NCBI GenBank assembly: GCA_026388815.1
Contig: JAPLJA010000047.1
Coordinates: 1-32,441, forward strand
Reading direction: 5' to 3'
DNA length: 32,441 bases
Source of the DNA: Pseudomonadota bacterium
GTDB lineage: Bacteria > Desulfobacterota > WTBG01 > JAPLJA01
The translations under genes were made by a program, and so were the position numbers. Positions 1 to 7,100 of the stretch are shown in pieces. The stretch's first letter is position 1; every line of letters begins with the position of its first letter. Under the pieces are notes generated by a model. That model was not told the DNA's origin. It was given only the letters and a program-made list of their open reading frames with translations, and did no database searches.

Positions 1-120
1 TTCTTCGCCCGGGGCGGCGGCCCAGAAAACAAAAAAATTATTCTCTACTGAATTATTGGCCACATCAGGCAGCGACTTTTTAAGGTCATTGCTGGAAATT
101 TCAATGCAATTGTTTTTCAT
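1..120 (-). CDS. Partial CDS of unknown function (N-terminal 40 residues)
   Basis: An open frame begins at an ATG (complement of 118-120) and stays open to the left edge, giving about 40 residues that start MKNNCIEISSNDLKK and end in a hydrophobic, aromatic stretch (FFVFWAAAPGEE). A GGAGAG ribosome-binding site lies about five bases before the ATG on this strand, which supports a real start. No family could be recognised from so short a piece. It is divergent from the rhomboid gene to its right. Confidence 0.45.
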   Translation of the reverse strand, partial: MKNNCIEISSNDLKKSLPDVANNSVENNFFVFWAAAPGEE

Positions 121-467
121 GGCTCTCTCCAATAAATTTTATAGAATCCCCGCAATTCTGTTTCCCTGTGTATATTCTTCAGGCCCAAGTGGAAAAAATT
201 CTTTAAAACGAGTTTGCGAATGGGTGATGGCCCGGGCCCTTGTTGTTACAGGGCAGATTATATTGTTTCCTGCGTGCCAGGGTCAATCTCTTTTTCTCCG
301 ATAAATCCCTTCTGTAATCCATTTTTCATTTGACGTACCTCATCGCATCATTAATAATATTTTAAAATTTGAAAGAGAATGTAATATGTGGAAAATTCGA
401 TAAATGACAAACGCAAAGTGCGAAAGGTTTGCTTTCGCGACAAACGGAGAAGGTTAGCACCCCTTTT
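121..467. other. Intergenic region between divergent genes
   Basis: AT-rich spacer between the minus-strand partial gene and the rhomboid gene. It should hold both promoters, but no convincing -35/-10 pair could be picked out. A short open frame across 56-304 has no recognisable similarity or ribosome-binding site. Confidence 0.4.
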
Positions 468-1352
468 ATGCGACTCATCGGCTCATTACCAAGTGAATCT
501 GAAGCACAGATTTTCAGTGATTATCTGTATGCCTCAGGCATTAAAAATAAAATCGAGGCGGTAAGGAATGCGGCGGATCAAAAGGAAGTCTGGAATATCT
601 GGGTATATTCTGAGGATCAGCTTGATGCTGCAAAATCGTTATTGAACGAGTATCGGAATTCCCCAGATGCGCCCCAATTTCGGGAAGCTACCGCTGTTGC
701 CCGTCAGAAAAGGGAGCAGGAACAACAGGATCTGAAAGCCTACAGAAAACGGGTTTTCACCAAGGGTCAAATTTTCCCCAAATATGAACGTATCGGGGTA
801 GTGACGGGGATGCTGATCGCGATCAGCGTTGCAGTGGCCATTTTTTCGCAATTAGGGAGAGATGTGACGTTCATCCGGTACTTGTTCATTTCGGGATACG
901 TTAGTGGTGGGCTAATCGAAGTTCGTAACGGGCAGGTATGGCGGTTAGTCACACCAATTTTCATCCATTTTGGATTTTTGCATATCCTCTTCAATATGCT
1001 GTGGCTCAGAGATTTAGGGAGCATGATTGAACAACGGCAAAGTTCCTGGACTCTGGCTGCGCTGGTAGTGGTGATTGCCGCCGCTTCTAATGTGGGGCAG
1101 TTCTTGATGAGCGGTCCCTTGTTCGGGGGAATGTCAGGTGTCGTCTACGGCTTACTTGGCTATAATTGGATACGGGGCAAATATGATCCTTCTTCTGGCT
1201 TATTTGTGCATCCCCAGACGGTTACGTTGATGATTATCTGGTTTTTCGTCTGTCTCGTCGGCTTAGTCGGTAATGTTGCCAACACAGCTCATGGCGTCGG
1301 CTTCGCTGTCGGCATTGCCTGGGGCTTCATCTCCGCCAAGATCGTCACGTAG
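468..1352 (+). CDS. Rhomboid family intramembrane serine protease, GlpG type
   Basis: Membrane-embedded serine protease that cleaves transmembrane substrates; no substrate can be inferred. From the ATG at 468 it has 294 residues. Residues 1-75 match the cytoplasmic N-terminal domain of GlpG (starts MRLIGSLPSESEAQIFSDYL). Several hydrophobic helices follow. The first rhomboid signature HFGFLHILFNMLW is present, the catalytic serine lies in GGMSGVVYG (about S223), and the catalytic histidine in ANTAHGVGFAVG (about H275), so the Ser-His dyad is intact. An in-frame TTG at 429 would add 13 residues, but the GlpG-like domain begins at 468 and a GGAGAAGG run lies before it, somewhat distant. The stop is directly followed by a MITE-like repeat. 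Confidence 0.93.
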   Translation: MRLIGSLPSESEAQIFSDYLYASGIKNKIEAVRNAADQKEVWNIWVYSEDQLDAAKSLLNEYRNSPDAPQFREATAVARQKREQEQQDLKAYRKRVFTKGQIFPKYERIGVVTGMLIAISVAVAIFSQLGRDVTFIRYLFISGYVSGGLIEVRNGQVWRLVTPIFIHFGFLHILFNMLWLRDLGSMIEQRQSSWTLAALVVVIAAASNVGQFLMSGPLFGGMSGVVYGLLGYNWIRGKYDPSSGLFVHPQTVTLMIIWFFVCLVGLVGNVANTAHGVGFAVGIAWGFISAKIVT

Positions 1353-1353
1353 T

Positions 1354-1498
1354 AGGCTGCTGAAAAATGCCCATCTGCATCGTTCCCCTCGTCCTTCGTC
1401 GTTGCAGCGTATATACAAATACGCCTCACTCCTCAGGATTTCGGGCGCCTTGCATCTGGACATTTTTGATCAGCCTTATAAAAGTTGCTTTTTCAGCA
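1354..1498 (+). repeat. MITE-like element, copy 1
   Basis: About 145 bases starting AGGCTGCTGAAAAA and ending TTTTTCAGCA, so the ends form a terminal inverted repeat. There is no meaningful coding capacity. A diverged copy in opposite orientation is at 29906-30051; both share the internal words CCCATCTGCATCGTTCCCC and CGCCTTGCATCTGGACATT. It begins two bases after the rhomboid stop codon. Confidence 0.8.
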
Positions 1499-1516
1499 AA
1501 GGTCCAGCCTGTTAAG

Positions 1517-1536
1517 GTGTATAGATACCTATACAC
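1517..1536. promoter_or_regulatory. Palindromic operator of the toxin-antitoxin operon
   Basis: GTGTATAG-ATAC-CTATACAC: perfect 8-base arms around a 4-base centre, ending at the base before the -35 box. Antitoxins of this family usually repress their own operon by binding such palindromes; binding here is inferred. Confidence 0.65.
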
Positions 1537-1565
1537 TTGACATGCGCACACAAACAATTTATTAT
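1537..1565 (+). promoter_or_regulatory. Sigma-70 type promoter of the toxin-antitoxin operon
   Basis: TTGACA (1537-1542), 17-base spacer, TATTAT (1560-1565), 41 bases before the antitoxin ATG. A strong AAGGAGAG ribosome-binding site follows at about 1592-1599. Confidence 0.7.
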
Positions 1566-1606
1566 CTTCAATAGATCAAACAAATTAAGTATAAGGAGAG
1601 ATTATC

Positions 1607-1879
1607 ATGGAAGAAGTCAATGCCCTTACCATGCGAAATAATCTGGGGAAGATACTGGATCGTCTGAAAAAAAAGGGAGAGCCTATTTTCATTAGTAAGG
1701 AGAGAAAAATAAGGGCTGTTCTGGTAACCCCTGAGCAGTTTGAAAAACGTTTTCTGGATTGGCAGACAGAAGAAAAGAAAAAGGTCCTTTTGAATGCTAT
1801 TAAGGGAATGAGAAAAAAGAAGCGTGGTAATAAGGACAGTTTAGTTGTCCTTCGCAGCTTAAGAGGATATAAGGCGTGA
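1607..1879 (+). CDS. Type II antitoxin, Phd/YefM-like
   Basis: Probable antitoxin of 90 residues that neutralises the PIN toxin encoded next and represses the operon. The N-terminal half (VNALTMRNNLGKILDRL, then EPIFISKERKIRAVLVTPEQFEK) has the Phd/YefM pattern: a short DNA-binding module, a strand of the type 'pifItk.gk..avLv', and a connecting helix. The C-terminal part is very basic (KGMRKKKRGNK) and would be the toxin-neutralising segment. It has its own promoter, palindrome and strong ribosome-binding site. The toxin start GTG overlaps its TGA stop, which implies translational coupling. Confidence 0.82.
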   Translation: MEEVNALTMRNNLGKILDRLKKKGEPIFISKERKIRAVLVTPEQFEKRFLDWQTEEKKKVLLNAIKGMRKKKRGNKDSLVVLRSLRGYKA

Positions 1880-2307
1880 TCTGGGTTATTGATGCTTCAG
1901 TGGCAGTTCGCTGGTTTATAGAAGATGAGATCCACCCAAATGCAGAGAAGGTACTGATAAAACTGATTGGTCAACCAGATGTATTCACCGTACCAGAGCT
2001 TTTTGCCTTTGAAGTATATGCAGTTTTACAGCGTCTCCATCCGGAAGGGCTTGAAGTGTTTCGAGAAGGCATCATTCCTTTACTTCAAGGAGGCATGTTT
2101 CGTCAGCCAATGACGGGAAAACTTGCTCTAAAGGCGAATCGTTATGTTCAAATGGGATTGACCGGATACGATGCCTGCTATGCTGCTCTGGCTAAGGATG
2201 TGAAAGGGATGTGGTTGACGTTTGATCGAGAGGCTCACATCTTGATTCAAAAAGAAAATGTTTCTTTTTTTATAGGGCAGAGGATGCCTTCAAACTGGTC
2301 TGAGTAA
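1876..2307 (+). CDS. PIN-domain toxin, VapC-like ribonuclease
   Basis: Probable Mg-dependent endoribonuclease toxin of 143 residues. PIN-domain acidic positions are visible: D6 in VIDASVAVRWF, the glutamate of LFAFEVYAVLQRL, the aspartate of GLTGYDACYAALAK, and the final aspartate of WLTFDREA. The GTG start at 1876 overlaps the antitoxin stop by four bases (GTGA). Residues MTGKLALKANRYVQMGLTGYD follow the usual VapC layout before the third acidic residue. Length is typical of the family. The cellular RNA target (often a tRNA) cannot be inferred. Confidence 0.88.
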   Translation: MIWVIDASVAVRWFIEDEIHPNAEKVLIKLIGQPDVFTVPELFAFEVYAVLQRLHPEGLEVFREGIIPLLQGGMFRQPMTGKLALKANRYVQMGLTGYDACYAALAKDVKGMWLTFDREAHILIQKENVSFFIGQRMPSNWSE

Positions 2308-2336
2308 ATCGATACCTTTCACTGGATTGTCTGAAG

Positions 2337-3065
2337 ATGCGTGCTCAGGGAAAGAAAAAGGCAGGGAACGATTCCCAGTATGTGGAGCAGATCGAGGCGT
2401 TATCCAAGATCAGCAAGGCGATCACCTCTGATCTGTACCTTGAGGACATTCTCCGCCTCATTGTTACCGTTACCGCCGAGGTAATGCACTCGAAAATCTG
2501 TTCCCTCATGCTGATTGACGAGACCAGTAAAGAACTGGTGGTGAGGGCCACCCAGTCAGTAAGCGAGGAGTACAACAAGAAGCCAAACATCAAGCTGGGT
2601 GAGGGGATTGCCGGAAAGGTAGCATTGGAAAATCGGCCAATAGTGGTTCTCGACGTCAAGAAAGATCCCCGCTATATAAACATCAAGATAGCTGAAAAGG
2701 AAGGTCTCTGCTCCCTCCTCAGTGTGCCTTTGAGCGTGAAAGGGAAGGTAATCGGTGTAATTAACTGCTATACCTCTCCTCCTCGTCATTTTACCAATAC
2801 CGAAATCGCAGTATTAACCACGGTCGCTAATGAGGCAGCCATTGCCATTGAGCATACTGAGCTGATGGTCAAGACGAAAATCATTCAGGAGGAACTGGAA
2901 TTCAGAAAGTTGATCGAGAGAGCAAAAGATATCCTGATGCGGAGGATGAAACTCACCGGGGAAGAGGCGTACCACAAAATCCAGAAGGACAGTATGAACA
3001 CCCGGAAGTCAATGCGGGAGATTGCTGAAGCAATCATCCTCGCCAACGAAATAGGGCTGAGATAG
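2337..3065 (+). CDS. GAF-ANTAR domain transcription antitermination regulator
   Basis: Signal-responsive RNA-binding regulator of 242 residues. A GAF sensor domain spans about residues 15-175 (LSKISKAITSDLYLEDILRLI through NTEIAVLTTVANEAAIAIEH). A short coiled linker leads to an ANTAR domain at about 185-240 (LIERAKDILMRRMKLTGEEAYHKI, then SMREIAEAI). Known ANTAR proteins bind paired hexaloop hairpins in leader RNAs and prevent termination. No partner kinase and no clear target hairpin are seen nearby. The start at 2337 has a poor ribosome-binding site, and the gene follows the toxin by 29 bases, so it may be read from the upstream operon. The signal sensed by the GAF domain is unknown. Confidence 0.88.
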   Translation: MRAQGKKKAGNDSQYVEQIEALSKISKAITSDLYLEDILRLIVTVTAEVMHSKICSLMLIDETSKELVVRATQSVSEEYNKKPNIKLGEGIAGKVALENRPIVVLDVKKDPRYINIKIAEKEGLCSLLSVPLSVKGKVIGVINCYTSPPRHFTNTEIAVLTTVANEAAIAIEHTELMVKTKIIQEELEFRKLIERAKDILMRRMKLTGEEAYHKIQKDSMNTRKSMREIAEAIILANEIGLR

Positions 3066-3082
3066 TAATTAAAGCTGTGATT

Positions 3083-3166
3083 CAGACATCAGACTATAGA
3101 CTTCAGACGTTAGACCGTAGGGTAGGAAATGAAGTCTGGTGTCTAAAGACTGGAGTCCATTGTCTG
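3083..3166. repeat. Degenerate inverted word repeat
   Basis: The left part contains repeated AGAC words (CAGACATCAGACTATAGACT), the right part repeated GTCT words (GAAGTCTGGTGTCTAAAGAC), so the transcript could fold into an imperfect hairpin. It fills most of the gap between the ANTAR gene and the temptin-like gene. It lacks the GAACCCTA end of the his-region elements. Confidence 0.5.
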
Positions 3167-3259
3167 CATTGCAGAGTAATTGAAGTTCAATGATTTACTG
3201 TACCAGAAAGATATGTTATATTTTTATATGAGATTTAATTGATGCATGGAGGGAGTTAT

Positions 3260-3862
3260 ATGAGAGGAAAATGGAGATGGTTATTTCCGATTGTCTTTTT
3301 TCTGACCCTGGGTTTCTCACAGGCGTGGGGTTATTCTGGCTGGGAGACGTACATCCCTAACGGAAATGTTTATAGTTGCGATAATTGCCATCTGCCAGAT
3401 TCCTCTGCCAGGACACAGTTTGGAGTTGATTTCAAGAATAATAATAAGACCTGGAGTAGTACGTTAGCTGATCTCGACTCTGATGGCGACGGATACACGA
3501 ATGGAGAAGAACTCCAGGATCCAAACGGGACGTGGGTAAAAGGACAGCCTGCACCCGGCGATCCTGACTTGGTTTCTAATCCCGGAGATCGTGAGAGTAT
3601 TCCCCCACCACCCGGATTTTCAATTTCTGGGAATGTGAGTGGTGCGGTATCAGCAGGAGTTACCATTACCCTCACCGGGGCTGCTGCCGATACTACCGTA
3701 ACTGATGCCACTGGAGACTATATTTTCACTGGCCTGTCGAATGGTAACTATACGGTAACTCCGAGTAAGACAGGATATAGATTCAGGCCCAGGAAACAAA
3801 AAGTCACCATGAGCGGTGCTGATGTCACCGGCGTTGACTTTGTTGCAAAGGTGAAAAGGTAG
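3260..3862 (+). CDS. Secreted temptin-like domain protein with a C-terminal beta-sandwich repeat
   Basis: Exported protein of 200 residues from the ATG at 3260, which has GGAGGG six bases upstream; a TTG at 3239 is less likely. A signal peptide (MRGKWRWLFPIVFFLTLGF, cleavage near residue 24) is followed by a module resembling temptin: YIPNG, a CDNCH motif (C40, C43, H44), FGVDF, a calcium-loop-like DLDSDGDGYTNGEEL, then a W..G segment and SNPGD. A proline linker leads to a carboxypeptidase-regulatory/CNA-B-like beta domain (FSISGNVSGAVSAGVTITL to the end). CxxCH could bind haem c, but in temptin-like domains the cysteines form a disulfide. Function unknown; perhaps surface adhesion or binding. 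The next gene starts four bases downstream. Confidence 0.7.
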   Translation: MRGKWRWLFPIVFFLTLGFSQAWGYSGWETYIPNGNVYSCDNCHLPDSSARTQFGVDFKNNNKTWSSTLADLDSDGDGYTNGEELQDPNGTWVKGQPAPGDPDLVSNPGDRESIPPPPGFSISGNVSGAVSAGVTITLTGAAADTTVTDATGDYIFTGLSNGNYTVTPSKTGYRFRPRKQKVTMSGADVTGVDFVAKVKR

Positions 3863-3866
3863 AAGG

Positions 3867-4100
3867 ATGCAGAAAAAAAGGGTAACTAAAGAAACAAAGG
3901 TTACGATTAAAATACCCAGACCACTCTACGACAGGCTCAAAGGTATCCTTGAGGGAACCGGTTTTAATTCCGTTACTGACTTTATCGTCTATGTGCTGAG
4001 GGATATCGCCTCAGGCGGAAAGGAGAGGGTAGAAGGTGAACTCTCCCATGAAGAGATTGAACTGGTTCGCAAGAGGCTTAAGGCATTAGGGTATCTGTAG
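3867..4100 (+). CDS. Ribbon-helix-helix (CopG-like) small protein
   Basis: Small protein of 77 residues. The segment TKVTIKIPRPLYDRLKGIL plus GFNSVTDFIVYVLRDI has the beta-strand/helix/helix pattern of ribbon-helix-helix DNA-binding proteins. A charged C-terminal helix ends in EEIELVRKRLKALGYL, a motif of unknown role. It begins four bases after the temptin-like gene and is probably cotranscribed with it. It could be a regulator of this small operon, but no palindromic operator was identified. Its 3' end is seven bases from tRNA-Ala. Confidence 0.72.
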   Translation: MQKKRVTKETKVTIKIPRPLYDRLKGILEGTGFNSVTDFIVYVLRDIASGGKERVEGELSHEEIELVRKRLKALGYL

Positions 4101-4107
4101 CATTTGT

Positions 4108-4182
4108 GGGGATGTAGCTCAGTGGGAGAGCACTGCCTTCGCAAGGCAGGGGTCAGGGGTTCAAATCCCCTCATCTCCACCA
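4108..4182 (+). tRNA. tRNA-Ala (anticodon CGC)
   Basis: Complete 75-base cloverleaf with CCA encoded. Acceptor GGGGATG pairs with CATCTCC and contains the G3-U70 wobble that identifies alanine tRNAs. D arm GCTC/GAGC, anticodon stem CTGCC/GGCAG with loop TTCGCAA (anticodon CGC), and T arm AGGGG-TTCAAAT-CCCCT are all intact. Confidence 0.97.
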
Positions 4183-4189
4183 ATCAAGA

Positions 4190-4346
4190 AGGGGGCAAGA
4201 GCTCAGCTAAATGCGGAATGCCGAATGCGGATTGCGGAATGTCAAATCGGGATTAGGATTTAGGGGTTAGGTGTTCGGGACAAAATATAGCTGACCGCTG
4301 ACAGCTGCCTGCTCAATGCTCCAAGCTCGCAGTTCCTTGAACCCTA
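4190..4346 (+). repeat. GAACCCTA-ended junction element 1
   Basis: Starts AGGGGGCAAG and ends CCTTGAACCCTA, an imperfect terminal inverted repeat. The interior has tandem variants of GCGGAATG (4211-4241), then GGATTTAGGGGTTAGG and CTGACCGCTGACAGCTG. The right end lies nine bases before the next start codon. The left end is shared with the element at 7864. Confidence 0.6.
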
Positions 4347-4355
4347 CATTTTATT

Positions 4356-4643
4356 ATGGAGATTAGTTTTCAGAAAGTAGTTATATGGGTCTTACTGATA
4401 CTCCTGGCTGGATTCATTGGTCAGTTTGGGAAGTCTTTAAGCGTGGCCCTGATCAATAAGTTCAGAAAGCAGAGGAACAAACCCTTTTCAGAAACTAAAA
4501 GTGAAAAAACCGGACTTGCAGAGAATGAGGCAGAAAAAGAGAACGCTTTTGCCGGCAAACCTTGCCTGCCTCAGGACAGGGTTCAGAAGAAGCTGTTAAA
4601 AGCAAAATTCAAGATGATGAAAAAAACAGCCAGAAAGGGTTAG
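4356..4643 (+). CDS. Small single-pass membrane protein, unknown
   Basis: Hypothetical protein of 95 residues. One transmembrane helix (VVIWVLLILLAGFIG, residues 9-23) is followed by a basic amphipathic stretch (GKSLSVALINKFRKQRNK) and a polar, lysine-rich tail. The layout resembles TatA-like proteins, but the FG hinge and other TatA signatures are missing, so that name is not given. No clear ribosome-binding site precedes the ATG, and a repeat element ends nine bases upstream. It lies 96 bases before hisB in the same direction. It may be a recently formed or lineage-specific gene. Confidence 0.5.
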   Translation: MEISFQKVVIWVLLILLAGFIGQFGKSLSVALINKFRKQRNKPFSETKSEKTGLAENEAEKENAFAGKPCLPQDRVQKKLLKAKFKMMKKTARKG

Positions 4644-4739
4644 CTAGCCCTTTCCCTGCATCCCTGCCAGAGAATTATATCTTACCTTCCGTCGAAGAAT
4701 CTGTTATATTTCAGAGTCAAATTCAGTAAAGAGGAGATT

Positions 4740-5330
4740 ATGATGCAGAGAAAGGTTGAACTCAAAAGGGAGACCTCAGAAACTTCGGTATCTCTTGCTT
4801 TGGATCTTGACGGCAAGGGAGACTACCGTATCTCTACTACCATCCCCTTTTTAGATCATATGCTCAGCCTCATGGCTAAGCATGGTTTCTTTGATGTGAC
4901 CCTTGAGGCAAAAGGGGATACCCAGGTAGATATGCACCACACGGTAGAGGATATCGGGATCGTGTTGGGACAGGGGTTCAAGCAGGGTATAGGAGAGGGC
5001 AAGGGTATCTGCCGCTATGGGTACAGCAGTGTACCTATGGATGAGGCTCTGGCTGACGTGTCCCTCGATGTCTGCAACCGCCCCTGCCTGGTCATTAACC
5101 TTCCTCCTTTAAACACCAAGGTTGGGGAGTTTGACGCGGAGCTGGTGAAAGTTTTTTTTCAGGCTTTTGTTGCGAAGAGCGGGATTACCCTGCATGTCAA
5201 TGTGCGTTATGGAGAGAACACCCACCATGTAATCGAGTCCATTTTTAAGGCTTTTGGCCGTGCCTTAGCCGAGGCAGTGAAAGCAGATGAGAGAGTGAAA
5301 GGCGTGTTATCTACCAAGGGGACATTTTGA
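4740..5330 (+). CDS. hisB: Imidazoleglycerol-phosphate dehydratase
   Basis: Cytoplasmic Mn-dependent enzyme that dehydrates imidazole glycerol phosphate to imidazole acetol phosphate in histidine synthesis. At 196 residues it is the stand-alone dehydratase, without the phosphatase domain of the enterobacterial fusion. The metal-binding histidine motifs are intact: FLDHMLSLMAKHG, DMHHTVEDIGI and GENTHHVIESIFKAFGRAL. The start has an AGAGGAG ribosome-binding site; ATGATG offers two adjacent starts. It is the first gene of the his run and hisH follows after 52 bases. hisG, hisD and hisC are not in this window. Confidence 0.97.
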   Translation: MMQRKVELKRETSETSVSLALDLDGKGDYRISTTIPFLDHMLSLMAKHGFFDVTLEAKGDTQVDMHHTVEDIGIVLGQGFKQGIGEGKGICRYGYSSVPMDEALADVSLDVCNRPCLVINLPPLNTKVGEFDAELVKVFFQAFVAKSGITLHVNVRYGENTHHVIESIFKAFGRALAEAVKADERVKGVLSTKGTF

Positions 5331-5382
5331 TTATTGTGGAATGTAGAAGAGGTGTTATCCACTTACAGGACCTTTTCATCAC

Positions 5383-6042
5383 ATGATCGCGGTGGTTGAT
5401 TATCACATGGGAAACCTGAGGAGCGTTGAGAAAGGACTGGAAAAGGTGGGGTGTGAGGCTGTGGTTACCAGCTCACCTCAGAAGATTCTGGACGCTCAAG
5501 CTGTAGTTCTGCCTGGAGTTGGCGCCTTCCGGGACTGCATGAAAAATCTTGAGCGCCTGGGTTTAATCGAGAGTATCCACACGTGCATCCGCACCGGTAA
5601 ACCTTTTCTCGGGATATGCCTGGGTACCCAGGTTCTTTTCTCGGAGAGTGAGGAATTTGGTACACACCCGGGGCTCGGGATCATTCAAGGGAGGGTCAGA
5701 CGTTTTCCTGAACACATGATAGGTGATCCCCGGAAAGCATCAGCTAATGCGCCCGTGAGGCTGAAGGTTCCCCATATGGGGTGGAATACGGTAACGCACA
5801 AGAAGGACTCACCCTTGCTCAGAGGGATAGAGGACAATGCTTACTTTTACTTTGTCCATTCCTACTATGTTGAACCGGAAGAAAAAGACTGGATAGTAGC
5901 TACTACGAACTACGGGATTGAGTTTGCCTCTATCGTCGGGAAGGACAATATCATTGCCTGCCAGTTCCATCCGGAGAAAAGCCAGGAGTTGGGGCTCACA
6001 GTGTTAAAGAATTTCGGTGACTTTGTTATTTCCAAAAATTAA
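5383..6042 (+). CDS. hisH: Imidazole glycerol phosphate synthase, glutaminase subunit
   Basis: Class I glutamine amidotransferase that supplies ammonia to HisF. It has 219 residues and the full triad: Cys79 in FLGICLGTQ, and His196 and Glu198 in CQFHPEKSQ. The oxyanion-strand region VVLPGVGAFRDCM is present. A segment near residues 105-128 (RRFPEHMIGDPRKASANAP) is longer than in many HisH proteins, before the conserved VPHMGWN. It works with HisF, encoded two genes downstream. A repeat element begins immediately after its stop and separates it from hisA. Confidence 0.96.
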   Translation: MIAVVDYHMGNLRSVEKGLEKVGCEAVVTSSPQKILDAQAVVLPGVGAFRDCMKNLERLGLIESIHTCIRTGKPFLGICLGTQVLFSESEEFGTHPGLGIIQGRVRRFPEHMIGDPRKASANAPVRLKVPHMGWNTVTHKKDSPLLRGIEDNAYFYFVHSYYVEPEEKDWIVATTNYGIEFASIVGKDNIIACQFHPEKSQELGLTVLKNFGDFVISKN

Positions 6043-6207
6043 AAAACAGGGTTCTTCGATGCTCAATAACATTTTTTCGACAATTCTAAATCTCACTCCA
6101 CTGCAAAAAGACGTTTGGTCCGTCTTCGGAAAGGATTTACCGCGAAGCGCGGCCTTCGGTCTTATTTATCGAAAAAATCTTGAATTCGCTTCTCAGAACC
6201 CTATTTT
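6043..6207 (+). repeat. GAACCCTA-ended junction element 2 (copy B1)
   Basis: Terminal inverted repeat AAAAACAGGGTTCT / AGAACCCTATTTTT. Its 31-base core at 6061-6091 (begins GCTCAATAACATTTTTTCGA) is identical to 8714-8744. It contains a hairpin word at 6139-6160 (ACCGCGAAGCGCGG...TTCGGT) that recurs at 21369-21390 in reverse. It fills the hisH-hisA gap; GAACCCTA ends 14 bases before the hisA start. Confidence 0.75.
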
Positions 6208-6217
6208 TCAGTAGCAG

Positions 6218-6985
6218 ATGCTTGTAATTCCAGCTATAGATCTCAAAGAAGGCAGATGTGTCCGGCTCCTTCAGGGGAGGGAAGACCGGGAGATAGTCTT
6301 TTCTTATTCTCCTTCTGCTGTTGCGAAGAGATGGGAAGAGGCAGGTGCTGAGCTGATCCACGTGGTAGATCTGGATGGAGCGTTCAAGGGGAAACCCGTC
6401 AATCGGGAAGCAATCAGGGAGATTGTGGATGCCGTCAGTGTGCCAATCCAGCTCGGTGGCGGGATACGAAGTCTCACGTCGATAGAGGAGACCCTTGCCT
6501 CCGGAGTGAACCGCGTTGTGCTGGGGACAGTTGCGATCCAGGACCCCGGTCTCGTTGAAAAGGCCTGTAAAGAGTTTCCCAGGAGAATCCTGGTTGCCAT
6601 TGATGCCAAAGACGGCATGGTGGTGGTAAAAGGATGGGTAGAGGAGAGTACGGTAACTGCTTCAGAACTGGCAAAGAAATTGGAAGCGGTCGGGGTTACT
6701 GCCGTTGTCTTTACCGATATCAAGAGAGACGGGATGATGGTCGGTCCCAATATCCAGGCAGCAAGAGAACTGGCACAGTCTATTTCCATTCCGGTCATCA
6801 TCTCCGGCGGGATTTCTTCTTTAAAAGACATCCGGGAGATTATTCCTCTAAAAGCGGCGGGGATAACGGGGATGATTATCGGCAGGGCGATTTACGATGG
6901 ATCGGTTGACCTGAGGGAAGCAATCAATTTAGTACAGGGGTCAAGGGGTCAAGGGGTCAAGGGGTCAGGCGAAAATGTCAAATGA
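6218..6985 (+). CDS. hisA: Phosphoribosylformimino-5-aminoimidazole carboxamide ribotide isomerase
   Basis: TIM-barrel isomerase converting ProFAR to PRFAR, the substrate of HisFH. Catalytic Asp8 (VIPAIDLKEG) and Asp129 (LVAIDAKDG) are present, as are the phosphate-binding loops QLGGGIRS and IISGGISSLKD. The conserved fold ends near residue 239. The last 15 residues (GSRGQGVKGSGENVK) are encoded by a GGGGTCAA tandem repeat that belongs to the following intergenic element, so the natural C-terminus seems to have been replaced or extended by repeat sequence. Activity should be unaffected because the barrel is complete. Confidence 0.96.
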   Translation: MLVIPAIDLKEGRCVRLLQGREDREIVFSYSPSAVAKRWEEAGAELIHVVDLDGAFKGKPVNREAIREIVDAVSVPIQLGGGIRSLTSIEETLASGVNRVVLGTVAIQDPGLVEKACKEFPRRILVAIDAKDGMVVVKGWVEESTVTASELAKKLEAVGVTAVVFTDIKRDGMMVGPNIQAARELAQSISIPVIISGGISSLKDIREIIPLKAAGITGMIIGRAIYDGSVDLREAINLVQGSRGQGVKGSGENVK

Positions 6986-7075
6986 TAAAGCTCAAATGTC
7001 AAATTTGAAATTTGGATTTTGTCATTTGTATTTTGGATATCTCGACCCCTCGAATCCTTGAATCCTCGAACCCTA
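6936..7075 (+). repeat. GAACCCTA-ended junction element 3, overlapping the hisA 3' end
   Basis: Opens with about 3.9 copies of GGGGTCAA (6937-6967) inside hisA, continues with CAAATGTCAAATTTG and its partial complements, and closes with GACCCCTCGAATCC, TTGAATCC, TCGAACCCTA. The two ends are inverted relative to one another, so the RNA could form a hairpin. GAACCCTA ends 25 bases before the hisF start. Confidence 0.7.
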
Positions 7076-7100
7076 TTTATACAGTGAGGGTAATACACAG

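Noticed and set aside
1273-1515. Open frame of 80 codons overlapping the rhomboid 3' end
   Set aside because: Mostly read from the MITE-like element; no start signal.
3377-3391. CDNCH as proof of a c-type cytochrome
   Set aside because: Only one CxxCH in a temptin-like module with no other cytochrome features; a disulfide is at least as likely.
3989-4183. Minus-strand open frame of 64 codons beginning MVEMRGFEPLTPAL
   Set aside because: It is the antisense of tRNA-Ala and the RHH gene; this peptide is a well-known artefact of reading tRNA genes backwards.
4356-4643. Naming the small membrane protein TatA
   Set aside because: Topology is similar but the conserved FG hinge and C-terminal pattern are missing and no tatC is nearby.
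6017-6214. Small frames starting MLNNIFSTILN at 6059 and 8712
   Set aside because: Both are read from the shared core of the repeat elements, and the copies diverge right after it, so they are not genes.
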